Shown piece by piece: positions 18,565 through 28,429 of a stretch of 64,000 nt of DNA. Made by a program: the position numbers and the translations under genes. The stretch is taken from contig JASAON010001655.1 of assembly GCA_030849065.1 (NCBI GenBank), positions 1-64,000 on the forward strand, given 5' to 3'. The notes beneath the pieces are model-generated. The model searched no databases, was not told where the DNA came from, and saw only the letters and a program-made list of their open reading frames with translations. How positions within the stretch are numbered: the first letter of the stretch is position 1; the number at the start of each line of letters is the position of its first letter. The DNA comes from Jaenimonas drosophilae (lineage: Eukaryota; Euglenozoa; Kinetoplastea; Trypanosomatida; Trypanosomatidae).

Positions 18565-21500
18565 ATGTCCATCTTTGGTGAGCCCCTTCCCTTCGAGGAT
18601 GACACCGCCGCGTCCCTCATCCGTCGCACCGGCTACCCTCCTGAGGGTCGCTACAACCAAATCCCAGAGAAGTATGACTGCCCATGCTGCAAGTTCTTTG
18701 GCGATTTGAGTGAGCATGACTGCGTCATGACCGCCATGCGTGAGAAGAAGGACCGCCAGCACCGTGACCTCATGCAGCTGGATGTCTTCGACGAGCGTGC
18801 GAAGCCCCTTCCTGCAAAGGAGGGCCACAAGCGCTTCAATCGCGCCGTTGAGGATGACGAGGGCCTCGACTCCGGTGTTCCTCCCCCACCCTCCCTGGAT
18901 GATATCCGTAAGCAGAAGAACCTTGGCACCAAGCTCATCGTCACCATCCACCACGGCAAGAACCTCAAGGCCGCCCCGCGCGACCCCCTCTCCGTTGGCG
19001 TCCGCTGTGGCACCTTCGAGGGCCGCACCGCCACGGTGCCCCGTGGAACCGACGTTCTCACCCCCTGGGATGAGCTCTTCGAGTTCCCCTACCCCAGCCC
19101 CGACCTGCCCCTCGAAATCAGCCTCATCAACGACGCCTTCCCGCCCGTCAACGACAAGCTGGTTGGTGGAGTCATCATCCCCGCCAAGGGTATTCTTGAC
19201 TGCGCTCACGGCGATGAGGAGAGCGTGCCGGTGATGCACGAGCGCGACATGCACCGTGGATATGGCCGCGTGAAGGCTGGTCCTCTTGGCGACATCGTCC
19301 TCTCCTGGTTCATCAGCGAGAACGGCGAGAGGCGCGCCGACATGGACCCCGAGCAACAGAACCTCGAGCACCCTCTTAGCTGCACCATCGTCTCCCACCG
19401 CATCTTCCAGTACACCGACAACGGCACGAAGCCCTACCCCGGCGGCGTCTTCTGTGTGCTCCGCGACACCGATGACAACTGCTCTGAGTCCGTGCTCTTC
19501 CACCCTGGCTCCCTCCGCGAGCCCTCCCTCAGCCCGTACTACTCCAAGGAGGGCTACCACTACCTTCCCGAGAATGCCGCGGATATTGTGCAGCTCAACA
19601 CCGAGAAGAAGCTCGGCCATCTCCTCATTTGCATTTCCAACGAGGAGGAGGATGACAACAAGAAGGCCAAGGACGATGATGACGAGGAGGCCGGTGGTCT
19701 GCTCGTCGTTGGTGCTGTGCCCATCGACTTTGAGCGTCTCCACCACCGTGGCAGCGCTGTCCTGCTTATTGAGTCCAAGACGAAGGAGGATGCCGTCTGG
19801 GGCGAGATCTCCATTGAGTGGAACAACAAGCCCGTCAACGATGACGACTTCCGCAAGCCCATCACGATGCAGGTGGACTCTAACTCCATCTTCGTCACGG
19901 TCCTCCGCGGTGTCAATCTGCGTCGCCGCGATGGCGAGCCCGTGGCGGAGGCCTGCGTCACCGTGTGCACGAGCGAGCTTGAGGGCACCACCGTCACGGC
20001 CCCCAACAACCACGAGGAGGACAACGAGGCCATGAAGGTCATCCACTGGAACCAGGAGGTCCGCTTCTTGGGCACGCAGGAGGATGAAAACATCCTCGAG
20101 GTCATGGTCTTCGAGGACGGCCAGCCCGTCTCCAAGGGCCACTGCGACATCACCGCACAGGATGAGGGCGTCTGCATCGTGCAGATGCACAGCCTGTACG
20201 ACGAGAACCACGACGGCGGTGAGGTGGTCCTCAGCTTCAAGCGCTACTTCCCGCCCATGAACGTCCTGCTCGAAGGTGAGATGGATGAGGAAGGCGAGGA
20301 GGCCAAGTCCGGCGATGATGAGGATGAGGAAAATGCTGAGGTAAGCAGCATTGACCTCACTGAGGGTGCGGAGAGTGAGCACCGCAGTGCCTCAAGCAGC
20401 CACGGCAGCCGCCATAGCTCCAAGCACGGCTCCAGCAAGCATTCCAAGGGTGACGAGGAGAGCGGCTCTGATGAGGAAAGCGATGAGGAGGGTCGTGAGG
20501 ATGAGGAGGACTACCTCCGCTCCGCTTCTGGAGGTCGCTCCGGTAGCCGCCACAGTGGAAGCCACCGCTCTGGTGCCGGTGAGGACGAAGGTTCCGCCGA
20601 CGAGGAGAGCAGCGACGATGAGGAGGGCAGCGGCAGCGACTCCGATGACGACGAGGCCAAGAAGAAGAAGAAGGTCAAGAAGGTTAAGAAGGTCAAGAAG
20701 TCCAAGGATGGCAAGGACGGCAAGGACGGCAAGGACGGCAAGGGCAAGAAGTCCAAGGATGGCAAGTCCAAGTCAGGCAAGGACGGAAAGGACGGTAAGG
20801 ATGGCAAGTCCAAGGATGGCAAGGATGGTAAGGACGGAAAGGATGGCAAGTCCAAGGATGGCAAGGACGGCAAGGACGGTAAGGATGGCAAGGACGGCCG
20901 GGATGGCCATGATGGTGAGGATGGCGAAGGCCACAGCAGCAAGGGACGTCACGGCAGCAGGGGCGCCGATGGCGATGACTACGAGGATGGCGAGGGCGGC
21001 CGCAGCCGCTCTGGCGCCCGTAGCGGTCGTAGCGGCCATAGTGGCCAGCGCGGCAACGGCTCCGAGGACGACGAGGATGCCGTCCCTGTCCAGTACGACG
21101 ACAACGAGGATGGCCGCCACGGCACCGGCAGCCGCCACGGTAGCCGCAACGCCGCCGGCAGCGACCCCCGTCATGGTAGCCACAACCCGTCTGGCAGCGG
21201 CCCCCGCAACACCAGCGGCTCTGGAAGCGGCCAGGATAGGCACCGTCCGTGGGCGACGGGTGGTAGCGGTGGCTACGGACCCGTCACCGCTGGCCGCCGC
21301 AAGAACATGTGGGCTCGCCGTCCTGGTGATGACTACAAGCAGCCGTGGTATCCTGCGGGCAGCGCCCAGTCGCAGTTGCACGTTCCCTATGAGAAGTCCA
21401 ACCTGAACAACAACACGCAGGAGAACATCCGCAACCTGGAGGCTTGCCGCGACAAGCTGCAGGAGGAGTCCTCTCAGCGTTGTGCCTTCTCGATGGCCCG

Positions 21501-21582
21501 TCGCTCCTCCCTCTCGACGCCCCGCGCCACCCGTGGGTACGCAGAGGAGTCGGTGCCTCGCTCTGAGGGCGCCGAGGAGTAG
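18565..21582 (+). CDS. Multi-C2-like protein with collagen-like Gly-Lys-Asp repeat
   Basis: 1006 aa from ATG 18565. After an N-terminal segment with a CPCC cysteine cluster (about residues 39-42), three beta-rich C2-like modules are visible at about 121-235, 275-425 and 435-560; the first (KLIVTIHHGKNLKAAPRDPLSVGVRCG) is the clearest. An acidic Ser/Asp/Glu-rich linker follows (about 570-700), then a Lys-rich spacer, a Gly-Lys-Asp tandem repeat (about 713-785) and Gly/Ser/Arg/His-rich sequence. The last 120 residues look folded again (GRRKNMWARRPGDDYKQPWY). No signal peptide or membrane helix. C2 modules usually bind membranes or proteins; the calcium-ligand aspartates are not all evident. Very strong bias for C- and G-ending codons suggests high expression. 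I think it a cytoskeletal or flagellar-membrane protein, but this is inference. Confidence 0.85.
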   Translation: MSIFGEPLPFEDDTAASLIRRTGYPPEGRYNQIPEKYDCPCCKFFGDLSEHDCVMTAMREKKDRQHRDLMQLDVFDERAKPLPAKEGHKRFNRAVEDDEGLDSGVPPPPSLDDIRKQKNLGTKLIVTIHHGKNLKAAPRDPLSVGVRCGTFEGRTATVPRGTDVLTPWDELFEFPYPSPDLPLEISLINDAFPPVNDKLVGGVIIPAKGILDCAHGDEESVPVMHERDMHRGYGRVKAGPLGDIVLSWFISENGERRADMDPEQQNLEHPLSCTIVSHRIFQYTDNGTKPYPGGVFCVLRDTDDNCSESVLFHPGSLREPSLSPYYSKEGYHYLPENAADIVQLNTEKKLGHLLICISNEEEDDNKKAKDDDDEEAGGLLVVGAVPIDFERLHHRGSAVLLIESKTKEDAVWGEISIEWNNKPVNDDDFRKPITMQVDSNSIFVTVLRGVNLRRRDGEPVAEACVTVCTSELEGTTVTAPNNHEEDNEAMKVIHWNQEVRFLGTQEDENILEVMVFEDGQPVSKGHCDITAQDEGVCIVQMHSLYDENHDGGEVVLSFKRYFPPMNVLLEGEMDEEGEEAKSGDDEDEENAEVSSIDLTEGAESEHRSASSSHGSRHSSKHGSSKHSKGDEESGSDEESDEEGREDEEDYLRSASGGRSGSRHSGSHRSGAGEDEGSADEESSDDEEGSGSDSDDDEAKKKKKVKKVKKVKKSKDGKDGKDGKDGKGKKSKDGKSKSGKDGKDGKDGKSKDGKDGKDGKDGKSKDGKDGKDGKDGKDGRDGHDGEDGEGHSSKGRHGSRGADGDDYEDGEGGRSRSGARSGRSGHSGQRGNGSEDDEDAVPVQYDDNEDGRHGTGSRHGSRNAAGSDPRHGSHNPSGSGPRNTSGSGSGQDRHRPWATGGSGGYGPVTAGRRKNMWARRPGDDYKQPWYPAGSAQSQLHVPYEKSNLNNNTQENIRNLEACRDKLQEESSQRCAFSMARRSSLSTPRATRGYAEESVPRSEGAEE
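20701..20925 (+). repeat. In-frame Gly-Lys-Asp tripeptide tandem repeat
   Basis: The 9-base unit GGCAAGGAC/GGTAAGGAT is repeated with occasional Ser-Lys interruptions, coding for about 20 copies of Lys-Asp-Gly. The Gly-X-Y spacing is collagen-like, but proline is absent, so a stable triple helix is doubtful. Copy number may be polymorphic. Confidence 0.9.
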
Positions 21583-22833
21583 AGCGTTAACCCCCTCCCC
21601 ACCCATCACCGACTGCCAGTAGCCCACACTGTGGTTTGACTGCACGGCACATTGTGCCACGCCGACCGCGTGCGTCACAGGCCGTGTACTCCGTCCTTTG
21701 TTCTGTGAAGGGCTGCGCACGTCATTGCCACTAGTTGGGGGCAGGCATCTGTTGTTTGCTTCGGCACTTCTCCTGTGACCTGTACCCTCCGAAAAAAAAA
21801 ACAAAAAAAATCCAACAACATCACACAGACCAATCAAACTTCTTTTGTTGACAGGAGTTATTCACCAAGAACACCTCTCCCTCCCCCTTCACGCGGTGTT
21901 CTCTTGGGGAGGGAGCACCCTTCAGCTCCTCTGAAACATCTCCATATCCGCCTCGGGCAGACTAGCTGCCTCCTTATATATTCTTTTTCTCTATTTTTCA
22001 GGTACGAATTCTTTTGTGCTTTTGTGGAGGTGAAGACGACGACTGTTCGTATCTCCAGTTTTTGGATGGAAGCTCCCCTTTCCCTGTCGCACACTTCCAC
22101 GTCACCACCTCGTCCGTCTCTCACTGTTTAGTGACCATGACGTGGAGGAACGGGCAACGGGAAGTTACGTCAGGAGCCTGTGTGAGGATTGGCAAGGAAG
22201 GGGATAGCATTCTTTGGGCTGTACCAATTCTCCTGGGTGAGGTGAATGCCAACAACGACTGTATGCTCCGTGCAAGAGCTTCGCTGGCAAAAAAAAAGTG
22301 GGAGGTAGGTACCTTGATGGAGACGGACTCACGTCTGCCAACAACTCATATATCTCCACGTACTTCTGCCGTTCCCTCACCTATGCGACAGTCACGACGT
22401 AACGACGATACAAAACACGAAAAAAGAAAGTGAAGACCCAACACTCACACCCTCAACAGCCCCTCACCTTAGTGGGGAGTTGTGGCGGTGCATCACGTAG
22501 AGCATCCTCCGTCAGTCAACAACATGGGTTGAGACTGACGGGGAAGCGATTTAGTTGGAGCGATCATAACGGCGCAATGCCCTCTTTTTCTTCTCTCAAG
22601 ACGTGTGGTGAGGAGAAAGGAGGATGGGTGTCCTCCTTCTGGGATTGTCGGCTTGTCTCTGTGTGCAGCACCATGTTCATCTCTTGCCCCTTTTGTTGAT
22701 CTTGTCTTCATTGTCCAACACAACACTAGTGTGGTCTATCTTGTAGCACCACACTCTGCATTAGCCATTTCATTGATCAGTGGTCACACGGACCCAAGTA
22801 CATTATCATTTAGACTTCTTGTGCTCTGCGACA
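21583..22833. other. Long intergenic region, no supported gene
   Basis: Over 1.2 kb of mixed sequence with an A-rich tract (21789-21810) and pyrimidine tracts (21869-21890, 21971-22000). Open frames at 22014-22433 and 22430-22699 overlap others in different registers, and their translations show no family features. A weak acceptor (AG 22812-22813) precedes the next gene. Most likely a long 3' UTR plus a 5' UTR. Confidence 0.45.
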
Positions 22834-23148
22834 ATGACGTCGGTGCTAGTGAAGGAGTTCCTCATTTACGTGCCCTTTCAGGATGACACCCCGCAGCGCA
22901 TGAAGCTGCGCGTCCGCAACGACATTGAGCTGGACGATCTTCTCTTTCAAATTGAACGGCAGCTGGTGGAAGTGGGTGCTTCCTCAGTGAAGAAGCCACT
23001 ACAATCCGCGGACTACGTGGTGCTGCTATACGACACTACGACCAATGCGTACATCATGTTTGAGAACTCCACCTTCGAACAGCTCCGTACATGCAGCAGC
23101 ATTCTTCTGAAGCGCAGACCGGATGACGTTGTGGCTCCCGTGTCGTAG
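22834..23148 (+). CDS. Small conserved-looking protein, possible ubiquitin-like fold
   Basis: 104 aa from ATG 22834, the first ATG of the frame. I do not recognise it. The pattern is strand-strand-helix-strand: two hydrophobic strands (VLVKEFLIYVPF and MKLRVRN), an amphipathic helix (ELDDLLFQIERQLVEVG), then strands (ADYVVLLYD, NAYIMFEN) and a short helix. This order resembles a beta-grasp fold such as PB1 or ubiquitin-like domains, which would suit a protein-protein adaptor. No membrane segment or targeting signal. Codon bias matches the neighbouring real genes, which supports coding. The fold assignment is inference from predicted secondary structure by eye. Confidence 0.7.
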   Translation: MTSVLVKEFLIYVPFQDDTPQRMKLRVRNDIELDDLLFQIERQLVEVGASSVKKPLQSADYVVLLYDTTTNAYIMFENSTFEQLRTCSSILLKRRPDDVVAPVS

Positions 23149-23763
23149 GCCCCCCCCCCACGCTTTTTTTCTTTCTGGCAACAGCAACCCTCTCACCGCA
23201 ACAACTAACAACGCGTGTATTCATGATTGATTCATTCATGTGTCATTTTTCTGCTGACTCTCCCGATGCTTGAGGATTCGGCCCCATAGTTTTGCAACCA
23301 CCATTGCGGCAGTGGCTGCGTGCCCCCCTCTAACCTCCTCCTTCGTTCTCCCCATGCGCTACGCTCCCGCAGGCGGAGATTGATATGATGACAATTCCGG
23401 CGTGACATTTGTTCCCCATATTGCGCTCATTTGGCAATGGAAGAGCGGGTTCAGTCTGCTATCAACTGGACCAGTGGACCACTGCATCAAACATCCCTGT
23501 TCACGCTGTTGCTGTGTGTGGCAGCAGCTGTCTTGTGGCGTTGCAACTGCGTCTTTACCCCTCATACACCATACTTGGCTCGACATAACGCATGTTGATG
23601 CTCTTCTTCCCCCCTGTCGTATTCTATCAACACTCAAAGCGTACTTTGTACTCAGTGTAAGTAGAGGGGCGAGGGGCTGTTCCAGCCACTACCAACCCGG
23701 TACCGTCTTGTGTGTGAATGCAGTCGTAGCTGGATCACTCTTGCTGCAACTCTTCGACATCAA
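23149..23763. other. Intergenic region before VAC14
   Basis: No coding frame is supported. It begins with a C run and T-rich tract (23151-23175). An AG at 23721-23722, about 40 bases before the VAC14 ATG, is a candidate splice acceptor. Confidence 0.45.
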
Positions 23764-25857
23764 ATGGCTTTGGAAGACCGTGCGGCCGATGTGCTGGGGG
23801 TGCGAGCGCTTACCCGTAGCCTTCTCTGCAGCACTGGTGGAGGCGTGTCGGCCCCACTCAAGGCCGACGTCGCCACCAAGACGGCGGAGCTGTTTCAGCG
23901 GCTTCCACTCGCAGAGGCTGCCTGTGTGGTGACCGTGGAGCAGGAGTACCTACAGGTGGAGCTGCTTCAGCGCACCATCGCTTCCTACCGCCGCGATGGC
24001 CTCGTCATTTACCGCGCTATGATACGCTCGATCCCCTCAGTGGAGCCATGCAGCCGCCTATTCGGCAGCTTTGGCACCTGCGCCACCCAACTCAGCTGTG
24101 ATGCCGACCCACTTGTACGTTTCTACGCACTGGAGGTGCTCCACGACCTCGTCCGTCGCATGACGGGGCCAGCGCTGCAGTCTTGCTTCTTCCAGATTCT
24201 TCATGCCGTGGCATGTGTGGTTGCTGATCAAGACACGCGCGTCTCCGCCGCAGCCCGCGAGGTCTCCAACGCGATGCGTGAGGTGGTTATCCGGAATGAG
24301 GGCCTCTCCCTCGACGTTGTTGGCTTCTACCAATTCGCCATCTACACCCTCACACCCTTTGAGTATGCCGATGCCGCCGACTCACCTTTGCTGGTGTGGA
24401 TGTTGGAGTGGATTGAACAGGTGCTGGACACCCCCGGGGTTGACATTGCCCCGGCCCTATTTCCTTCTTTGGTTCGTGTTTTGTTGCGTCTCTCCACACG
24501 CGCCTCGGTGTGGCCACGAATCTTGAGTGGTCTTCGTTCCTGCAAGACAGAATCCCTTGCAGCATGCCGATCTCAGCTCGTGGAGCCTGCCACGATGGTG
24601 AAGTTGTTGGTCAACTACATGGAGGAGGTGGATGGCCAGTCCGAGGTGCGGGCACTGTGTCTGGGGTGGCTGGAGTCTGTCCTCCGCATTCATCCCGCCA
24701 ACATTTCCCACATGTACGGTGATGTGGTGGCTTCGGTGAGGTGCGTACTGCTCCACCTGGATAGTAACGAGGATCGTGAAACGCGGGAGTCCGCGCGCGC
24801 ACTCCACAATTGGTTGCTCAGCTGGCAGCCCGTGAGCGATGACCCACGCGCCGTCACTGAGCTCGTACCTTCTGTCCTGGCATTCCTCCGCAGCCGGCGG
24901 GGGTCGACGAATGCCCACCTCGCGGTGCTCGAGTGGCTTCGGGAGTTGGCCAGTCCCATTAGCAGTGGCAGCAGTCTTGATGCTGTGGTCCACGAGGTGG
25001 TCCACCTCCTGGCCAACAACCGATCTCCACGTGTGATTGCCACCACCACCCGCGTCCTCTACCGGCTCTGCGTGATGCAGCTGGACCTGCTCCTCACCCA
25101 GCTCTTCGAGGCGTGGAGTTCGCCCAATGACGACCCACCAATGCAACAACTGGAGGTGGTGATCACCCTGCTGCAGGCCGAGGTGATTGCCGGTGGCGGT
25201 GCCGATGGGGGTACCTTGTTGAGCCACGTTGCGATTGCCCTCCCGCGCCTCCCGGACAAACGCTTCGTTACCAAGGGCGTCCTGATGATCTCCTCGCTCT
25301 TGTTGACGAGCCACACCTTCGCCCCGACGCGGGCCATCCTCCGCCGTGGCGTCGGTGCCGATCAACGCGCCGCTGAGCTCTTTGAGAGCCTTTGTCCATG
25401 CTGGTCCTACAACTCCGTGGCGGTCATCTCCCTCGCCCTGCTCGCGCGATGCTACGACCTCTCTCTTAGGGTCGTGGAGTACCTCGCGACGGTGGAGCTG
25501 GGCCCAACCCACCTCGTCCTGCTGGACCGTCTCATGGAGCTGCTGGAATCTTCCGTCTATGGCCACGTGAGGGTGGAGCTGATTCACCCTTCACGTTGCC
25601 TGTCCTTGGTACAGACACTCTACGCGCTATTGCTTCTCACACCGCTTCACTCACCTCACCACACGAGCCTTCAAACACGACTCCACTGCATCCCGCAAAT
25701 TGCTCAGCTGGAGCAGTACACCGCTACCACCAAATCTCTTGCCCAGGACGACGGGCCATGCCCTGCCATCGACGTGGAGCGTCTCTTTCGGGTGGTGGAG
25801 ATGACCACCGCGGAGCTCAATCGTTTTGAGATGCCAGCGGACGCGTTGCCCTCGTGA
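23764..25857 (+). CDS. VAC14: VAC14, scaffold of the PtdIns(3,5)P2 kinase complex
   Basis: 697 aa from ATG 23764. HEAT-like helical repeats run through most of the protein. Residues about 152-223 match the Fab1/PIKfyve-binding module of Vac14 (DQDTRVSAAAREVSNAMREV, then PLLVWMLEWIEQVLDTPGVD). Residues about 500-643 match the Fig4-binding C-terminal module (LFESLCPCWSYNSVAVISLA, then LLDRLMELLESSVYGHVRVE and LYALLLLTPLHS). In yeast and animals Vac14 holds the kinase Fab1/PIKfyve and the SAC phosphatase Fig4 together on endolysosomal membranes and controls PtdIns(3,5)P2. The family usually has 780-900 aa, so this is somewhat short, mostly in the N-terminal part. No membrane segment. A SAC-domain phosphatase gene lies 4 kb downstream but looks SAC9-like rather than Fig4-like. 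Confidence 0.88.
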   Translation: MALEDRAADVLGVRALTRSLLCSTGGGVSAPLKADVATKTAELFQRLPLAEAACVVTVEQEYLQVELLQRTIASYRRDGLVIYRAMIRSIPSVEPCSRLFGSFGTCATQLSCDADPLVRFYALEVLHDLVRRMTGPALQSCFFQILHAVACVVADQDTRVSAAAREVSNAMREVVIRNEGLSLDVVGFYQFAIYTLTPFEYADAADSPLLVWMLEWIEQVLDTPGVDIAPALFPSLVRVLLRLSTRASVWPRILSGLRSCKTESLAACRSQLVEPATMVKLLVNYMEEVDGQSEVRALCLGWLESVLRIHPANISHMYGDVVASVRCVLLHLDSNEDRETRESARALHNWLLSWQPVSDDPRAVTELVPSVLAFLRSRRGSTNAHLAVLEWLRELASPISSGSSLDAVVHEVVHLLANNRSPRVIATTTRVLYRLCVMQLDLLLTQLFEAWSSPNDDPPMQQLEVVITLLQAEVIAGGGADGGTLLSHVAIALPRLPDKRFVTKGVLMISSLLLTSHTFAPTRAILRRGVGADQRAAELFESLCPCWSYNSVAVISLALLARCYDLSLRVVEYLATVELGPTHLVLLDRLMELLESSVYGHVRVELIHPSRCLSLVQTLYALLLLTPLHSPHHTSLQTRLHCIPQIAQLEQYTATTKSLAQDDGPCPAIDVERLFRVVEMTTAELNRFEMPADALPS

Positions 25858-25971
25858 GGAACAATGATGAGCTTTCATTCTTCCACACACACACACAAAA
25901 AAAGAGTCTGTACGCACCACTGCATAGACCAATGCCCTCGTCATAGAAACCCCTTCACCACCTCTTACCAT

Positions 25972-26008
25972 TTGTTCCTTGTTGCACCTCTGGTCTCTCC
26001 ACGTATAG
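25972..26008 (+). promoter_or_regulatory. Trans-splice acceptor of MPC2
   Basis: A T/C-rich tract (25972-26000) ends in AG at 26007-26008, 45 bases before the MPC2 ATG. It lies after the in-frame ATGs at 25864 and 25867, which are therefore unlikely to be used. Confidence 0.55.
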
Positions 26009-26052
26009 TAGTGTTGGCACCTTCCTCGTACCACATTTCATTCTTACTCACC

Positions 26053-26463
26053 ATGTCCTCCGCCGCAGCCCAGCAGGTCATCCCCAAGGCGTTCCCCAAG
26101 TCCCTCCACAAGTGGGTGGGCAACGATCGCATCTTCAAGTTCCTGACCCCATATGAACGCTTCGGCATTGTCAAGTACCTCAACTCCGCCTACAACTCCG
26201 CTCCCCTCTTCAAGTGGTCTCTCTCCATCGTTCCTTTGTACGGCATCTTCTCTGGAAACCCGCCGGTTGAGAAGATTGACGTCAACTCAAGTGCCGCCCT
26301 CACCGCGACAGGCGTTGTGTGGTGTTTCTACGCCCTCATCATTCAGCCGCAGAACTCCGGCAGCAGGTCGTTGGCCCTCGTGAACCTCTGCCTCGCCACG
26401 GTCAACGGATACAACCTCTACCGCGGTCTGTCCTACCAGAACTCGAAGAAAGCGTTGAACTAA
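26053..26463 (+). CDS. MPC2: Mitochondrial pyruvate carrier subunit 2
   Basis: 136 aa from ATG 26053. The protein shows the MPC signature: an N-terminal amphipathic stretch, then hydrophobic segments at about 54-69 (PLFKWSLSIVPLYGIF), 81-99 (AALTATGVVWCFYALIIQP) and 105-122. The phrase NPPVEKIDVNSSAALTATGVVW corresponds to the conserved MPC2 region that follows the first helix, and NGYNLYRGL to the family's C-terminal motif. With MPC1, MPC2 forms the inner-membrane heterodimer that imports pyruvate into the mitochondrial matrix. The length is normal for the family. Upstream in-frame ATGs at 25864-25867 lie before the probable splice acceptor, so I chose 26053. Confidence 0.93.
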   Translation: MSSAAAQQVIPKAFPKSLHKWVGNDRIFKFLTPYERFGIVKYLNSAYNSAPLFKWSLSIVPLYGIFSGNPPVEKIDVNSSAALTATGVVWCFYALIIQPQNSGSRSLALVNLCLATVNGYNLYRGLSYQNSKKALN

Positions 26464-26640
26464 CGTCGCCAACGAGAGGAAGAGGAAAAAAAAAACGTGG
26501 GTGAATGGGTAGGCGACATGGGTGGTGGCATTTGGCCCATACATCGGCATCAACCAAACTCAACAAGTTGTACTCCACCCTTCTTCAACAGGCTACGCAC
26601 TCTTTGCTGATATCGTGTGTATGTATCATAAGCCAACTTT

Positions 26641-26690
26641 CCCGGTCTCTATCTCTTCTATTTTTTTCTGTATATTGTGGTACCCTCAAG
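26641..26690 (+). promoter_or_regulatory. Trans-splice acceptor of the 26710 gene
   Basis: A T/C tract (26641-26670) is followed by AG at 26689-26690 and again at 26692-26693, about 20 bases before ATG 26710. Confidence 0.6.
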
Positions 26691-26709
26691 CAGAAGTAGT
26701 AGCTCCGTG

Positions 26710-28161
26710 ATGCGTCGAGGATTGGCTCCATCAGGGGTCCTCCTCGCCCCGTACCGCCGACTCGCCTACTCCAAGCGCTTCAGCAACAAGGGTATCAACC
26801 TCAACAAGGGCATCTTAACGAGACAGGAACGTGGCGATCGTTTCACGGAGCGAGAGGTCTACGCCAACACCAACGATGCCGCGACGATGGTCAAAGCGCA
26901 GCGTAAGGAAGGGAGGCTCTTGAAGGAGCAGCGCCAGTCGCAGCGATTCAGTGGCATCTCCGCCGCGGCAGAGAGGGATCTCCATTCTGGGAGCCGGCCC
27001 GCCGCCAGCACAAGTGAGTTGGATGCCGCACAGTGGATGGATGATGCTGTGGCTGAGGGCCAGGACACACATGCGGAGCCCTACTCCAACGACATTCACG
27101 CCGCACTCTCCCATGAAGTTGCCCGACGTGACCACATGATGGATAAGTTTGGTCAAGCCCCAACCTCTCGTGAGTTCTACCAACTCTTTCGGCAGTTGCG
27201 CTCGACGGAGGAGGATGAGGAGATCATCACCACCCATCAACGACGACTGGCAGACGAATATGGCATCTATCCCACCACCCGCATGGATGCCTTTATGCTG
27301 GGCGACGAAAGCTGCTATCCTGCGTGGGTCCACGCACTTCCCTACCGTCTTCGTGATCAGGTGAAGTACGGCGCGATGGGGGTCACCGAGGAAGATGAGG
27401 CGCTGCGCGTGCGCTTGGGAAGGATGCCCTACGAACGTCGGCAGGCTGAGTGGAAGCGGCTCAAGTCAGCCAAGGAGTATCAGACCGCCCGCGAGGAGAC
27501 CTTAACGGTGGCAGAGCTTCGACAGTCACGTCAAGGAAAACGTCGATTTCATTGGCTACAGCGAAAACGTGAAAAGCGGGCCTCCATGTTGCGTCGCATG
27601 GCGCTGCGCAAGCCCGAGGGCTACGAGGCGTGGCCGTCCTCGTCGGCGGTGGATTACAGCCAGCGGCTGTCCTTCATTGCGCAGCACGTTGAAAATGGGG
27701 TGGAGACGAAGGGCACGTGGCCCCTCAACAAGGATGATCTCCTCCGAGCCAAGATCAAGCGGCAGCAGCACGAGGCGGAACGCACCTTCCTTCTTTCCGC
27801 AGAGGAGAAGAAGCTCACCTCGCGGAAGAACCTCAACGGAGGCATCCAGGAGCTCTTGTCATCCTTTGATAAACCAGCTAAGACGTTTAAGAAGCTATCA
27901 CGAAAAGTATACGCCAACCGCGTCAATGCCATTGTGCATGGCGATCAAGACGAGTATGGCCGTCAATACCGCACTCTTCGCAATCGCTCCACGCGCCGCC
28001 AGCGAGCCCACAACTCCCTGGAGGAGATTCGCCTTGATGCGGAGTCACGACAGGAGCCGCGGGTGTACGTCCAGGGGCTTAACAATGCCGATGATGAAAA
28101 ATGGACGAAGCACTACAAGTCGTGGGCCGATGGTATGCCATCGACGCGCTATGCATCCTAG
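26710..28161 (+). CDS. Hypothetical basic protein, probably mitochondrial
   Basis: 483 aa from ATG 26710. The first 30 residues (MRRGLAPSGVLLAPYRRLAY...) have Arg, Leu, Ala and Tyr without acidic residues, like a mitochondrial presequence. The rest is highly charged (many Arg, Lys and Glu) with long helical stretches and no membrane segment. Such composition is common among kinetoplastid mitoribosomal proteins, mitoribosome assembly factors and RNA-editing accessory proteins. I do not recognise the exact family, so the ribosome link is inference. The phrase HALPYRLRDQVKYG (about residues 208-221) looks like a conserved core. It lies 246 bases downstream of MPC2. Confidence 0.75.
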   Translation: MRRGLAPSGVLLAPYRRLAYSKRFSNKGINLNKGILTRQERGDRFTEREVYANTNDAATMVKAQRKEGRLLKEQRQSQRFSGISAAAERDLHSGSRPAASTSELDAAQWMDDAVAEGQDTHAEPYSNDIHAALSHEVARRDHMMDKFGQAPTSREFYQLFRQLRSTEEDEEIITTHQRRLADEYGIYPTTRMDAFMLGDESCYPAWVHALPYRLRDQVKYGAMGVTEEDEALRVRLGRMPYERRQAEWKRLKSAKEYQTAREETLTVAELRQSRQGKRRFHWLQRKREKRASMLRRMALRKPEGYEAWPSSSAVDYSQRLSFIAQHVENGVETKGTWPLNKDDLLRAKIKRQQHEAERTFLLSAEEKKLTSRKNLNGGIQELLSSFDKPAKTFKKLSRKVYANRVNAIVHGDQDEYGRQYRTLRNRSTRRQRAHNSLEEIRLDAESRQEPRVYVQGLNNADDEKWTKHYKSWADGMPSTRYAS

Positions 28162-28429
28162 GTACCAACAACCTGGGATGCCGTCTTTGATCACAATTGG
28201 CTTGAGCTTGTTGCACACCTGTGCTGTGCTGCTACGACTAAAGCGCCCGCCCCCACTTGGACGACATGGACCATGTGCTACCGATCCTCTGCAACACGTA
28301 CTCACTGCCCTATTTCCCAAACTTCTCACCATCACAGCTCTCACACTCATCACACTACCTCTCTTTAGCGATAACAAAAAAACGTTAAACCTTCTTTCCC
28401 TCTAAAGAACCTCCGCAACTCCTATCGCC
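28162..28429 (+). promoter_or_regulatory. Intergenic region with trans-splice acceptor before the PTGES2-like gene
   Basis: A C/T tract at 28390-28403 is followed by AG at 28406-28407, 23 bases before ATG 28430. The rest is presumably 3' UTR. Confidence 0.6.

Noticed and set aside
18553..20382. 609-codon open frame on the - strand
   Set aside because: It lies opposite the C2-like gene, whose strong C/G third-position bias removes stop codons from the antisense frame. Its translation is Val/Leu/Ala/Gly/Asp-rich without domains, and no gene here is on the - strand.
20773..21837. 354-codon antisense frame and 351-codon sense frame in another register (20351-21406)
   Set aside because: Both arise from the repetitive, GC-rich codons of the Gly-Lys-Asp and Ser/Gly regions; the translations are single-residue-biased.
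22014..22433. 139-codon + frame between the C2-like gene and the 22834 gene
   Set aside because: No family features and overlapping frames of equal quality; kept as UTR.
24457..25587. 376-codon open frame on the - strand
   Set aside because: Antisense shadow of VAC14; Gln/His/Arg-rich translation without any domain.
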